The notes under the pieces: model-generated | Seen by the model: the letters and a program-made list of their open reading frames with translations, nothing else | What the model was told of the DNA's origin: nothing | Databases searched by the model: none | Shown: positions 19,422-30,378 of the stretch, in pieces | Position numbering within the stretch: position 1 is the stretch's first letter | Layout of the letters: each line of letters starts with the position of its first letter | Program-made: the position numbers and the translations under genes | Assembly: GCA_003952965.2 (NCBI GenBank) | Contig: CM025849.1 | Coordinates: forward strand, 23,493,721-23,557,720 | Direction: 5' to 3' | DNA: 64,000 bases | DNA from: Morella rubra | Taxonomy: Eukaryota > Streptophyta > Magnoliopsida > Fagales > Myricaceae

Positions 19422-20577
19422 TGTTAGTTCAAGGATTAAGGCAACCTAAGAAGGGGGGTGAATTGGGTTTCCAAACTTTTTTGCTTTTAACCTCCAAAGT
19501 CGTGTTTGCAAGGTAAAGACTAGTTTAACACAAGTATATGGATGCGATAAGAGAATAAGTGCTAAATGTAAAGAGTAGGATAGAGAAGCAAACACGTGAT
19601 TTTTAGGTGGTTTGGCAAACCTGCCTACATCCATCCCTCAAGCTCCTTTACCGAGCCTTGAGGTTTTCCCACTATCTTCCAAATAGTGTACACTCTAGCT
19701 TCCGGGTGCTAGAGAACCTTACAAGTGCTTTCTTAGGCTCAACACGCAAACCCCAAGTGATTTTCGGGCTCACCACTCACAACCCAACCAAGCTTGAGAT
19801 ATACCCTCTCTAAGCTTCTTATTTAGTGAACAATCTCACTAAAGGAATCACCTCTTTTGGATAGGAAGATACAAGAATAAACTCTCTCAAAGAGTGGATA
19901 TGAAAATGGAAAGCTTTGTCTCTTTGATTCACACAATGACAAGGATGTGAAAGTGTAATTGTGTGAATGATATGAGAAATATGGAATAAGAAGGTTTAAG
20001 ATATTTCTCATGCTATGTAAAATGATATGTGGTCGTTCTCTCTATTTTTAGAGACAATAGAAGGTCTTTATATAGGTCACATGAGAAAACTAGCCGTTAG
20101 AAATTTTACCATTGTACCGGTCGACGCTTCAGTGTTACCGTTACCCAACGTCATATGTCAGAACTTCAACGGATCTATTTCAAAATATAGACCAGTTGAC
20201 CGCTACACCAAGCTATCGAAGGCCGGTCGACCGTTTCATCAACCGGTCGACCTCCTCAACTTAAGCACATGATCTAGTTCATTTAAAACCACAATTTTGA
20301 CCATTTTGAAACACTCGTTTTTAAGGACTAACTTCCCATAAGTATATAAAAGGTTTGGGAGTTGATTGGGTGTTTTGAAACCATTTAAAAAACATTTGAT
20401 CTTTCAAACAAGAGGTAAAACATGTTTATGCACGTTTTGAAAGTTATGCAAGTGTACGATTCAAATCCTTGTCAAAAGTGAAATTAAGAGTTACAAGGTT
20501 ATACCCTAAGGTCTTGAATCTTCACTTTTGAGCTCCTCGCATCTTCTTGATCTTCAATCTTCTTGTCTTTGGCTCTT
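19422..20577 (-). mobile_element. Type-2 SIRE-like LTR fragment nested in the S1 LTR
   Basis: It aligns with the solo LTR at 51874-53154 but lacks the last 95 bp or so at its right edge. AGGTC flanks both sides (19417-19421, 20578-20582), so the insertion may have kept its 5-bp target-site duplication although the end is truncated. Contains CCGGTCGACCG palindromes at 20118-20252. Confidence 0.75.
20118..20252. promoter_or_regulatory. Palindrome cluster, CCGGTCGACCG type
   Basis: GTCGAC or GTTGAC cores are centred at 20122.5, 20197.5, 20228.5 and 20248.5, the last two 20 bp apart. They match the fuller cluster at 52585-52738. Confidence 0.65.
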
Positions 20578-20696
20578 AGGTCTTCAATCTTAGGGAGTCC
20601 TAAGGGTCTTTTTGGAATGTTGGAGAGGTGCCCTAAGTGCCATAACGTCTTGATTCATGTGTTGAGTCATCTTTTTAAAAATAGAGTTCCCGCAAC

Positions 20697-20912
20697 ATGT
20701 GTCAACACATACATGCCTATGTGTCGATACCTTCATAAAGTCTAGAACTGACTTGTAGGTGCATGTGGCATGTGTTGACACTTCTTTAACCATGTGTCGA
20801 CACTATCTTCATATGTGTCGACACTGTGCTTCCCATGTGTCGATACTATCAAAATGACAATTTGGCAGCAGTGCTATGTGTCGGCACCATATCAACCATA
20901 TGTTGACACCAT
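20697..20912. promoter_or_regulatory. Palindrome cluster, TGTGTCGACACA type, in S1 LTR
   Basis: Eight or more copies of ATGTGTCGACAC and one-base variants (GTCAAC, GTTGAC, GTCGAT, GTCGGC), mostly 21-22 bp apart. The spacing pattern is the same as in the LTRs at 33681 and 50416. Confidence 0.7.
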
Positions 20913-21190
20913 CTTGGCAAATAGAGTTTTTCAGTGCTTTTTGATATGCAATCCATTCCGTTTCAACACGAAAACTCCTACAATGAAAAATATAATAGTT
21001 TAGGTGCAAGTCATGGTGTTTACATTGAATATAGCGCATAATGAATTAAAAATATATATAATACAATTGAGTACTCTCGATTGAATAGTGGATTGACAAC
21101 CACACATTCTAAAAATACTCCAAAGCTATTTTGTCATTTGTAATCATCAAAATCGAGTTAGATAACTCAAGGAGGAACCTTGGGCTAACA

Positions 21191-21482
21191 AGGTTAGAGG
21201 CAACTTGGGCTCCTTCGAGGTCTTAACAGTCTTTAGGAGGGTTGCTCTCCCAACTAAGGGCTTTATGTGTTGAATCAGTTGCTCCATATTGATTCAAAGG
21301 GGATCCATTAAAGGCAACGTACATGCCCACAATAGCCAAAAGCAAAATGATAGCAGGCCAAGAGACAGAAAAGCCGAGCAGGGGGCAAGGCAAACAATAA
21401 TAGTGGTCAAGGTAGAAGAAGGGGCAGAGGACTATAACCAGAAGAGAAAGAGCAAAAGGTACAAAGAGGAAGAAGACCAATG
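21191..21482. other. Unassigned spacer between S1 and S2
   Basis: About 290 bp. The plus strand near 21385-21470 is rich in Gly, Arg and Asn codons like the tail of a copia Gag, but the reading is broken and too short to assign. Confidence 0.3.
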
Positions 21483-22724
21483 TGTTGGCTTTTGTTCACA
21501 ATCGATATTTTGATGATTTCAATAAATATATTAAGTTTACAAAATGGACATCTTTAAAGACAAAGATATTTTTATCAAAGAGCCAAAAATAAGGAGATTG
21601 AGGATCAAGAAGATGTAAGGAGCTTAAAAGTAAAGATTCAAGACCATAGGGTATAACCTTGTAACTCTTAGTTTCACTTTTGACAAGGATTTGAATCACA
21701 CACTTGCATATTTTTCAAACCGTGCATAATCTTCTTATCACATGTTTGACAACCAAAATGCACTTTAAATGTTTTCAAATCATCCCTATATAAACTCCCA
21801 AGCCTTGGTTATACTTTTGGGAAGTTGGTTTTTGAAGTGGGATTTCAAAATCGTCAAAAAGGGGCTTTTTAATTGTAGCGGTCTATGAAAATGATTTGTA
21901 ACAGTTGACCGCTACATGAAGTTGATGACGAGATAAAATTTGACAGCATTCAAATTTTATGATCGTTGAGCAACAGCTAGTTGAAGCGGTCGACTAGTAC
22001 AATGGTAAAATTGTCAGATCGACCCCCAACGGCTAGAAACAGCTAGTTTTTATTTGTGGCCTATATAAAGACCTTCCTAATGTCTCAAAACAAGAGAGAA
22101 CGACCACATATCTTTTTACATAGCTTGAGAAATATCTTAAACCTTCTTATTCCATATTTCTCATATCATTCACACAAATTACATTTTCACATCCTTGTCA
22201 TTGTGTGAATCAAAGAGATAGAACTTTCCATTTTCATATCTACTCTTTGAAAGAGTTTATTCTTGTATCTTCATATCCAAAAGAGGTGATTCCTTTAGTG
22301 AGGTTGTTCACTAAAGAAGAAGCTTAGAGAGGGTATGTCTCAAGCTTGGTTGGGTTGTGAGTGGTGAGCCCGAAAAATACTTGGGTTGTGAGTGTTAAGC
22401 CGGGAAAGCACTTGTACGGTTCTCTAGCACCCGGAAGCTAGAGTGTACACTATTTGGAAGATAGTGGAAAAATCTCAAGGCTCGGTAAAGGAGCTTGAGG
22501 GGTGGAAGTGAGCGGATTTGCCGAACGACCTAAAAATCTCGTGTTTGCTTCTCTAAACTCTACTCTTTTACATTTAGCACTTATTTACTTATCGCATCAA
22601 TACTTGTTTAAATATTTGTGCTAAATAGTCTTTACTTTGTAAACACGACTTTGGGGGTTAAAAGCGAAAAAGTTTGAAACCCAATTCACCCCCCTCTTAA
22701 GTTGCCTTAATCCTTGGACTTACA
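21483..22724 (+). repeat. S2 5' LTR (type 2)
   Basis: Begins TGTTGGCTTTTGTTCAC and ends CCTTGGACTTACA. A TATA-like CCTATATAAAG near 22063 suggests the promoter. Variants of the GTCGAC palindromes, mostly mutated here, occur near 21900-22020. Confidence 0.9.
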
Positions 22725-22742
22725 ATTGGTATCAAAGCTTGG
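22725..22742 (+). other. S2 primer binding site
   Basis: ATTGGTATCAAAGCTTGG follows the LTR directly and is complementary in type to the initiator tRNA-Met 3' end. Confidence 0.85.
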
Positions 22743-22777
22743 TGTTTGTTATACAAGATTTAAAATCTTGAGTTAGA

Positions 22778-23365
22778 ATGACAACTTCAAGTCTTGACAC
22801 TCAAGTTGAGAGACTTTCCACACTTAGACCACCATTCTTTAATGGTAGTGATTATGCATATTGGAAAGTTAGGATGAGTATTTATTTTCAATCTATTGAT
22901 TATGATTTATGGTTATGCATATTGAATGGTCCACATATTCCCACAAAGAAAGTTGGAGAGGTTGAAACCCTTAAAAACGAAAATGAATATAGTGACCTAG
23001 ACAGAAAGAAAATCTCTTTGAATGCTAGAGCAATGAATATTCTTTATTGTGCTTTAGATCGATGTGAATTTAATAGAATATCTTCTTGCACAAATACTAA
23101 TGAAATTTGGCATGCTCTAGAGATTACTCATGAAGGGACAAACCAAGTCAAAGAATCCAAAATTAGTATGTTTGTCCATAACTATGAGTTATTTAAAATG
23201 ACATTGGAAGAATCCATTAGTAACATGTATACTAGATATACCAACATTATAAATGGTTTGAATGCACTTGGTAAATCTTATACTAACTCGGATTTGGTGA
23301 AAAAAATCCTTAGGTCACTTCCAAAGTTTTGGGAAGCAAAGGTGACCGCGATTCAAGAGGCTAAA
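22778..23365 (+). CDS. S2 gag, N-terminal part, interrupted
   Basis: The ATG at 22778 lies 36 bp after the PBS and opens MTTSSLDTQVERLSTLRPPF, then GSDYAYWKVRMSIYFQSIDYD, LDRKKISLNARAMNILYCAL, and the UBN2 region NYELFKMTLEESISNM to ILRSLPKFWEAKVTAIQEAK. It is an open frame until 23365, where the 4-kb solo LTR enters. The reading resumes at 27356 after the duplicated ctaaa. Confidence 0.85.
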
Positions 23366-23959
23366 TGTGAGACCCCGACTTTTAGGTTTCCTTCGATGTC
23401 AATTTATTTTTAACTTTTTGACTCTTTAAGTTTTTGCACTACCCTGAATTATTGAGAAAAGACATGTATGTCTGACTTGATTTAAAATTATGCCTAAGAT
23501 GAGATTTTCCTTTAGCACTTTTTCTTGCATCCTTATTAATAATTTGCATGTTATATTTGTTTGCAAATTTTTAATAGTGTTAAATTGAAATATTCAGAAG
23601 AGTTTGAGTTAGGGGCTTTGATTTTTAAAAAGTGTATGTTTGCTTGAGATAATGGGAATGGGAGCAAATTCACGCGTTGACAACCAATAAAAAAAAAGGG
23701 TGAGTCAAACGTGAACTCTATGAAGTGGCAAGTGAAGGAAAAATAAAAGTGAAAGAAAAGTGGAGAATCATGTGACAAAGAGAAGGGGGGAAAGAAGAAG
23801 TTGCTGTCCAAGCTTGGTCAATAGGAATAGGCGTTATTAACAAGGATGGTAAGGGGGTAGAGTTGTCTTTTCCTCCCTATTTTTCTCTGGTTTTGTTTTA
23901 CCGCACCCCACTTCCCTCTCTAGCTATTTGTCACTCACGCACACAAACAAGAGGAGGAA

Positions 23960-24150
23960 ACGCTGAAGCCACAGAAGAGAAGAAGAAGAAGAGAGAAGAG
24001 AAGAAGCGGAAGAAAAAGAAGGAAGAGAAGAGAAGAGAAGAAGAAGAGGAAAGAAGAGAAGAAGAAGGGGAAGAAGAAAGAAGAGGAGAAGAAGAAGAAG
24101 AAGAAGAAGAAGAAGAAAAAGAAGAAGGAGAGAAGAAAAGGAGGACTGCA
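23960..24150 (+). repeat. GAA/GAG-rich low-complexity tract
   Basis: About 190 bp of almost pure purine with repeated GAAGAAGAA and GAGAAG words. Reading frames of Glu/Lys (plus) or Phe/Ser (minus) across it are artefacts of composition. Confidence 0.9.
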
Positions 24151-26394
24151 GTATAGAGCTAGGGGAGGTGTAGTGCAGTAGGAGGAATCAAGAGAAGCCA
24201 AGGTAAGGGTGTTGCTCTTTTTGTAAAATTTTTATGAGAAATCATGAATGTCATGGAGTATTTGTTTGGGTTCTGCTGTTATCTCTTCTACGCTATGCAT
24301 GTTGGAATAGATAAAAATTTTGGAGTCTAGGAAGGCATGCACGGTCAGATTTTGAGTTAAGGTTTCAAGGGAAACATTGATGTGCCATAAGTGTTTGATG
24401 GAAAGCCTAAAAGAAAAGATAATGCATTGGCATTGGCTTGGTGAAGATAGAATCGTTGTATTGCTGTAAGTTTTTGATTTGAAATTGTTAAAGTAGAAGA
24501 TTTTTACGAGAACAGCTTCTGTTATGAGGTGTTGGCAGAATCTAAAATTTGATGTGCACATGCATGGCCGGATATGCACCTGTTGTGACTTTGGGTGTTG
24601 CCTTTTGATATTTAAATAGGTTGAAGTGCAAATGAGCTGGAAAGATGATTGAGGTTACTGGAAAGAAAAAACTAGTTCCATTGCAAGTCCCGTTTGAGTC
24701 TTGCATGACCATTAAACATGAGCTAGGTTCTGCACTTCGGAAGTCGGTGCTTAGAGTGCTCGGGTGCTCTATTTTAGAGGGCAGATTTGCTCTCTGTTTT
24801 CACGAATGTCTCTATTATTTTCAGCACCTCCTTAGGGGTTTAAATAGGTCCTTGAGTGTTGATTATGGCATGGAGAGATTTGGGTGATGTAGTGGATAAA
24901 AGCTTTGAAGATTGGATGAATTCCGTGAGGTATAGTTGCCTAAAAAAAAAAAATTCCAGATTTGAGGGGGAGGGCATGGTGGTGTTGCTGCCATTAGTGC
25001 TCTTGCTGTCAATGAAACTAGTAGATCGGGTATAGTTTGTTTTTGTAACAAGCCGTAGAAATAGTCCAAATTCTTGAGTGAATGGTTGCTGGAAATTATA
25101 ATGCTTGAAGAGACCATAGTTTGCTGCTGTTAATAAATGTAATTGGTTGAAAAGAAAACTTCTTGTTGTGCTGTTACATCTATAGAGGTCAGACCTTATC
25201 TATTACGAGCTATTTTTTTTTGTTGGAGAACCTGTAGCATTGATAAGCTTGATCTATGGTGTTGGAAATCATGAAGAATTATAAGATATACTTCTTAAAA
25301 TAGTTGAGGGAAATTAGTTCCTGCAGAACACAAAGTTCGAATTAGGAGTAACCTTTGATGCGATTGTTCTTATTCCTTGATCTTGAGAGAATTTTATGTT
25401 ATAGGCCTATGAAATACGAAGATTTTAAGCCATACTTCAGATGATTCCGATAAATATTGAGTAAGTTATGGATTTTTAAAGTTCAGAAGTCAAGCTGTCA
25501 GCAGCCTTGCACGTCTAGATTTCTTGCTTCCAAATAATGTTTTAAGTGATCTTTTAAGTCCATTTTTATGGTCTGGTCTTGAATTTTAAGTTTATGAAAG
25601 AGAACATTTTAAGATAAATTTCGTGTGATTTAGAGGTGTATTGAATAAGTTATGGTGTTTTGAAAGTGGAAGGCGAGCTGGAGGCAGCAGCAGTGTTTGC
25701 TCTAGGATTTTTATCTATATGAAGTGTTTTTGAAAATGTAAATTAGTTTTGATTTTTATGAGTCTTATCTTCAAGTTTAAGTTTATGAAAGCAGAAAGTT
25801 TGAAAAGTAATTTCATGTAATTTGGAGCCATGTTTTTGAATTTTTGAAGCTGGAGACGTCGAAGCTGCCAGCTTGGACGCCCCCAGCAACTTGCATTTTC
25901 GGATAAATCTTTCAAGTGGCAAACAAGCTCTAAATTACCTGAAATTTTAATATGTTATAACATGAAGTGTAGGGATCATTTTGGCATCCAAGTTTAATGG
26001 GTTCAGCAACATTAAGATAAAGTTTTACATTGTAGAACCCTACTAGTTAGTAAAGAAAAATGTGTGATTTATGATATGTTTATTTTGAAATAAATGATGA
26101 TTTGCTGCTCAAGTACATCTCTAAATCATTTAAGTGACAACATTAGTATGACTCATTTGTAGGCAAGGTGCCACCATAAGCTCGAGTGGATAAAGGTAAG
26201 TGGAAAAATTATTTTTCGAAAACTGGAATGATACACAGCATGATTATTTGTCATCGAGCACGTCATGAGCATTTGCATTAATTTTCTCAAAAGGAAGAAA
26301 GGGAAATTTTATGCAAATGAAAATGAGATTTTATGCTATGTTAGGATATGTTATGGGGCTAAATAAGATGGTCGGTACCGTACCTAAGTAAGAT

Positions 26395-26545
26395 AGGTGC
26401 ATCCACTCGAAGGACGAATGCGAGAAGGATGGATGACTCCTAAGGGCACCCACTCCGAAGGATGAATGCGAGAAGGATGGGTAGTCCTCGAGGTATGTGC
26501 AACCACACTGAAGGACGAATGCAAGAAGGTGTGGACCTCTAAGGG
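26395..26545 (+). repeat. Three imperfect tandem repeats in solo LTR
   Basis: Units of about 50-60 bp share CCACTC.GAAGGA.GAATGCGAGAAGG, starting near 26402, 26449 and 26510. They lie in the R/U5 side of the LTR by position. Confidence 0.7.
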
Positions 26546-27355
26546 TCGTGTCTAGCCATTAGGCCTGGGGCCACATCAAGGTTAGCTCGACCAAATGACA
26601 TGTTCCCAGGGAAAGGGAACAGTTTCGAAGGGAACGCACAACCCTGACTTCAGGGGTAAATGGAGCGAGAGAAGCAGCCCAAATAAGGACAAAAGAACTT
26701 TTAAGCAAATTTGCATGTACAAGAGTCTCATACATAAACATGCATTTATTTTTGGCATATATATACCTGTCATTCATGATCATGTCATGCATATCCCTTA
26801 CTGAGTCATTCGACTCACAGTATTTTCAATTGTATCATTCCAGATGATGTTCTAGGTGAGGGAACTCATGGTGCCCTCCCCTAATTTGCAATTCATGTAG
26901 ATCCTAATTTTTTTTTTTGAAAGAGCTGATATGAACCTCCATTATGATGTGGTTGTGGTCTGTTTAGGCTACGAGACTTAAGACTATTAAGCAACTTATA
27001 TTTTGGGACCATGATGTAATTATAACATATTGCTTTATGTTATTGCCTGAAGATTAGATTTTCAAATGTTTCTCTATGCGTGTTATTTGATATAGTTATA
27101 CGTTTTTATTTCGCGTATACTTATTTGCATATTCGTACACTTTAGTAGAACGTTTGAGGGTCTGCATGTCAGCTTGCGTATTAGGAGATAAATTTTTTAG
27201 TAATTCATATTCTGAATTAGTCATAGTTGATGTTTGAAAAAAAAAAAAAATTCCGCTGCAAGATTTTTAGTTATGTGCGCTGGAGCGTTCGTCGTCGATA
27301 ATGCTCGCAGTTGTCATTAGCCTTGTCGAGCTAGCGTTTGGGGCGTGATACTAAA

Positions 27356-28251
27356 GATCTCACCAAGCTTCCTCTAGAAGAGCTTCTCGGACCCTCATGA
27401 CCCATGAGATCCAAATGCTCAAAAATGAAGATGAGAGCAAGAAGAAAATGAGGATCGCTTTCAAATCTTCCATAATCGAAGATGACGATGACGATGAGGA
27501 AGACATAATCTTGATGACTATAAAGTCAAAAATTTCCTCAAACGAAAGAAAGAGAAGAGAAGCCTCAAATACAAGAAGACATCATGGAATGTTAACGATG
27601 AAAACTCCTCCTCCTCCGAAGAAGATGGAGATATTGGCAACATGTGCCTCATGGCATTTGAGGATGATGATGAGGTATACTCTTTGAATGATGAACCTAA
27701 ACTTTCATATATTGAACTTCAAAATGCCTTTGATGAACTTCTTTGTCAATTTGAAAAACTTGGTTCAAAATATACATCCTTGAAAAAGAAACTCATTTTG
27801 ATCTCAAAAGAAATTGATTTATTAGAAAATAAGCGAAATACTCTAAAGCTTGAAAATGATTTATTCCAAGAAAAAGCTTTAGAATTTGAAAAGGAGAAAG
27901 TTGCTTTGAACAACAAAATATTTTCTCAAAGCAAAATCCTTGAGAAGTTTACTCAAGGAAAGAAATCTTTGGATTTGATTCTTGGTAGTCAAAGATGTGT
28001 CTTTGACAAAAGTGGCTTAGGCTACAAGCCTTCTATTCACCAAAAATATTTTAAGAACTATTTTTTGAAGCTAAGTCTTTTTGTACACCTACTCAAACAT
28101 GCCATTTTTGCAAGAAAGATGGGCTTCTAATTTTTGATTGTGCATTGAAGAAACTTGGGAGCAAGACTCTCAAGAAGACATGGGTTCCAAAAAGAACCAA
28201 GGCTAACACCAAAGGACCCAAGAAAGGTTGGGTACCAAAAATGGTTTCTTG
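27356..28251 (+). pseudogene. S2 gag, C-terminal part
   Basis: After the duplicated ctaaa the reading continues with DLTKLPLEELLGS. It shifts frame near 27540 and again gives Gag-type sequence: CLMAFEDDDEVYSLND, then a coiled-coil-like region to KFTQGKKSLDLILGSQRC at 27950-28000. A degenerate zinc knuckle CHFCKKDGLLIFDC (His lost) lies near 28100, then TKGPKKGWVPKM before a stop near 28250. At least two frameshifts. Confidence 0.8.
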
Positions 28252-29125
28252 ATTCCTTTGTAGGATTCAAGAAGGATGGAGCAATAAAGAGTACTTGGAT
28301 GAAACTTGCCTATCAAGAAGGCTTGTGACATTTGAGGACAAATGCTAAGGGAAAAACCTTTGGTAACTTCTAAATCCTTGATTAAGAATATTTTCTAAAT
28401 TGTTGGTTAATTATCTTCTATGATGATTTCTTATGTGTTAATCTTAAAAATGCAAATGTATTCATCTTTGACATATTTCTTGCATTTATCAAAATGGAAC
28501 ATCTATAAGCTAACATTTTTACAAAATCATGAACTTTTATGAGATTTTGTGAGCTAAATTTTTGGTTGAGAATGACCTTTAAATTGTCATTGGTAGCTAA
28601 GAGGTTGGTACAAACCCACTCGGTGGGCTACTATCGTAATAGCTATGGACTCTTGAGTCCCCATTAGTCATCCTCTATACCATTTCAATGAGATTGTCAT
28701 TTAAAACTCCAAGATGTTCTTTGGATGTTCTCTTAAATGAAAATGATTATTTGAGTTCTATCATGCATTCATTTTTTGATTGACAAAGAGGAAGATTTCT
28801 TAATGTAGATGTACTTGTATTCCCTTTGATCATGTGATGGATATTGGTAGAATGCATGTTTGGAAAAGCTATTGATGGATAATGCATGCACATATCTTAA
28901 TTTTTATCAAATTTTAGGTGATGCATCCATCTAAGTTTATAATCTTTGTCTTTTTAGTGTGACAAAGGGGGAGAAATGTGTTGATAGTTTTGATGACTAT
29001 AAATTCTTCTTTTGAATTGGATTATGAATATTGGCTACTAATGTTTTGTCTCAAGTTTCAAATGATGGTCCAACTGCAAAAGATAGGGGGAGTCATCCCA
29101 AAACTATCAATTTATTGTCATCATC
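28252..29125 (+). other. S2 non-coding 3' region (pol absent)
   Basis: AT-rich sequence without protease, integrase, reverse transcriptase or RNase H motifs on either strand. A second purine tract, acaaagggggagaaat, lies at about 28963, some 160 bp before the functional PPT. Confidence 0.7.
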
Positions 29126-29139
29126 AAAAAGGGGGAGAT
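29126..29139 (+). other. S2 polypurine tract
   Basis: AAAAAGGGGGAGAT directly precedes the 3' LTR. The same tract precedes the S4 3' LTR at 50123-50136. Confidence 0.9.
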
Positions 29140-30378
29140 TGTTGGCTTTTGTTCACAATCGATATTTTGATGATTTCAATAAATAGATTAAGTTTACAAA
29201 ATGGACATCTTCAAAGACAAAGACATTTTTATCAAAGAGCCAAAGACAAGAGATTGAAGATCAAGAAGATGTAAGGAGCTCAAAAGTGAAGATTCAAGAC
29301 CATAGGGTATAACCTTGTAACTCTTAGTTTCACTTTTGACAAGGATTTGAATCACATACTTGCATATTTTTCAAACCGTGCATAATCTTCTTATCACATG
29401 TTTGACAACCAAAATGCGCTTTAAATGTTTTCAAATTATCCCTATATAAACTCTCAAGACCTTGGTTATACTTTGGAAGTTGGTTTTTGAAGTGGGATTT
29501 CAAAATCGTCAAAAAGGGACTTTTTAATTGTAGTGGTCTATGAAAATAATTTGTAGCGGTCGACAGCTACATGAAGCAGATGATGAGACAAAATTTGACA
29601 GCATTCAAATTTTATGACCGTTGAGCAACGGCTAGTTGAAGCGGTCGACCGGTACAATGGTAAAATTGTCAGATCGACCCCCAACAGCTAGAAACGGCTA
29701 GTTTTTATTTGTGGCCTATATAAAGACCTTCCTAATGTCTCAAAACAAGAGAGAACGACCACATATCATTTTACATAGCTTGAGAAATATCTTAAACCTT
29801 CTTATTCCATATTTCTCATATCATTCACACAAATTACATTTTCACATCCTTGTCATTGTGTGAATCAAAGAGATGGAGCTTTCCATTTTCATATCCACTC
29901 TTTGAGAGAGTTTATTCTTGTATCTTATATCCAAAAGAGGTGATTCCTTTAGTGAGGTTGTTCACTAAAGAAGAAGTTTAGAGAGGGTATATCTCAAGCT
30001 TGGTTGGGTTGTGTGTGGTGAGCCCGAAAAACACTTGGGTTGTGGGTGTTGAGCCCGGGAAAGCACTTGTACGGTTCTCTAGCACCCGAAAGCTAGAGTG
30101 TACACTATTTGGAAGATAGTGGGAAAACCTCAAGGCTCACTAAAGAGCTTGAGGGTGGATGTAGGCGGGTTTGCCGAACCACCTAAAAATCTCGTGTTTG
30201 CTTCTCTAAACTTACTCTTTACATTTAGCACTTATTTACTTATCATATCAATATTGTTTAAATATTTGTGCTAAATTGGTGTTTACTTTGCAAGCACGAC
30301 TTTGGTGGTTAAAAGCGAAAAAGTTTGGAAACCTAATTCACCCCCCTCTCGTGGGTTGCCTTAATCCTTGGACTTACA
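29140..30378 (+). repeat. S2 3' LTR (type 2)
   Basis: Begins TGTTGGCTTTTGTTCAC and ends CCTTGGACTTACA, collinear with the 5' LTR at several percent divergence. It retains GTCGAC palindromes near 29560-29650. Confidence 0.9.

Larger units (their letters stand above)
15063..21190 (-). mobile_element. S1: truncated SIRE-like Ty1/copia element
   Basis: On the minus strand the order is 5' LTR (18845-21190), PBS, gag, protease and the start of the integrase region, truncated at 15063 by the LINE. The proteins match S4 (43108-47443), so both belong to one family. Two other LTRs are nested in it: a solo LTR in gag (16960-18641) and an LTR of a second type inside its own LTR (19422-20577). No intact reading frame is left. 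Confidence 0.85.
18845..21190 (-). repeat. S1 5' LTR, type 1, interrupted
   Basis: Minus-strand LTR with ends TGTTAGCCCAAGG (right, 21190) and GGACTCACA (left, 18845). It is split by a type-2 LTR fragment at 19422-20577. Its U3 carries the palindrome cluster at 20697-20912. About 67 bp of the LTR are missing at the insertion point compared with the LTR at 32847-34163. Confidence 0.85.
23366..27350 (+). mobile_element. 3,985-bp chromovirus-like solo LTR inside S2 gag
   Basis: Begins TGTGAGACCCCGAC and ends GGGGCGTGATA (TG..TA), flanked on both sides by CTAAA (23361-23365, 27351-27355), a 5-bp target-site duplication. The Gag reading joins across it. There is no PBS, coding region or second LTR, so it is a solo LTR. 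Its size and TGTGAGACCCC..GGGGCGTGA ends fit the long LTRs of the Tekay/Del lineage of Ty3/gypsy, an inference from general features. Inside are a purine-rich GAA tract (23960-24150) and three imperfect tandem units near 26395-26545. Confidence 0.85.
21483..30378 (+). mobile_element. S2: gag-only SIRE-like element carrying a nested 4-kb solo LTR
   Basis: Both LTRs (21483-22724, 29140-30378), PBS and PPT are present, but between the end of gag (about 28251) and the PPT there are only about 870 bp of non-coding sequence: protease, integrase, reverse transcriptase and RNase H are missing. Without the nested LTR the element is about 4.9 kb. LTR divergence is a few percent by eye, older than Copia-1. 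The 5' flank (caatg) and 3' flank (tagtg) do not match, so no target-site duplication is claimed. Confidence 0.85.

Noticed and set aside
23863..24201. Glu/Lys-rich plus-strand ORF and Phe/Ser-rich minus-strand ORF
   Set aside because: Both come from the GAA/GAG purine tract in the solo LTR.
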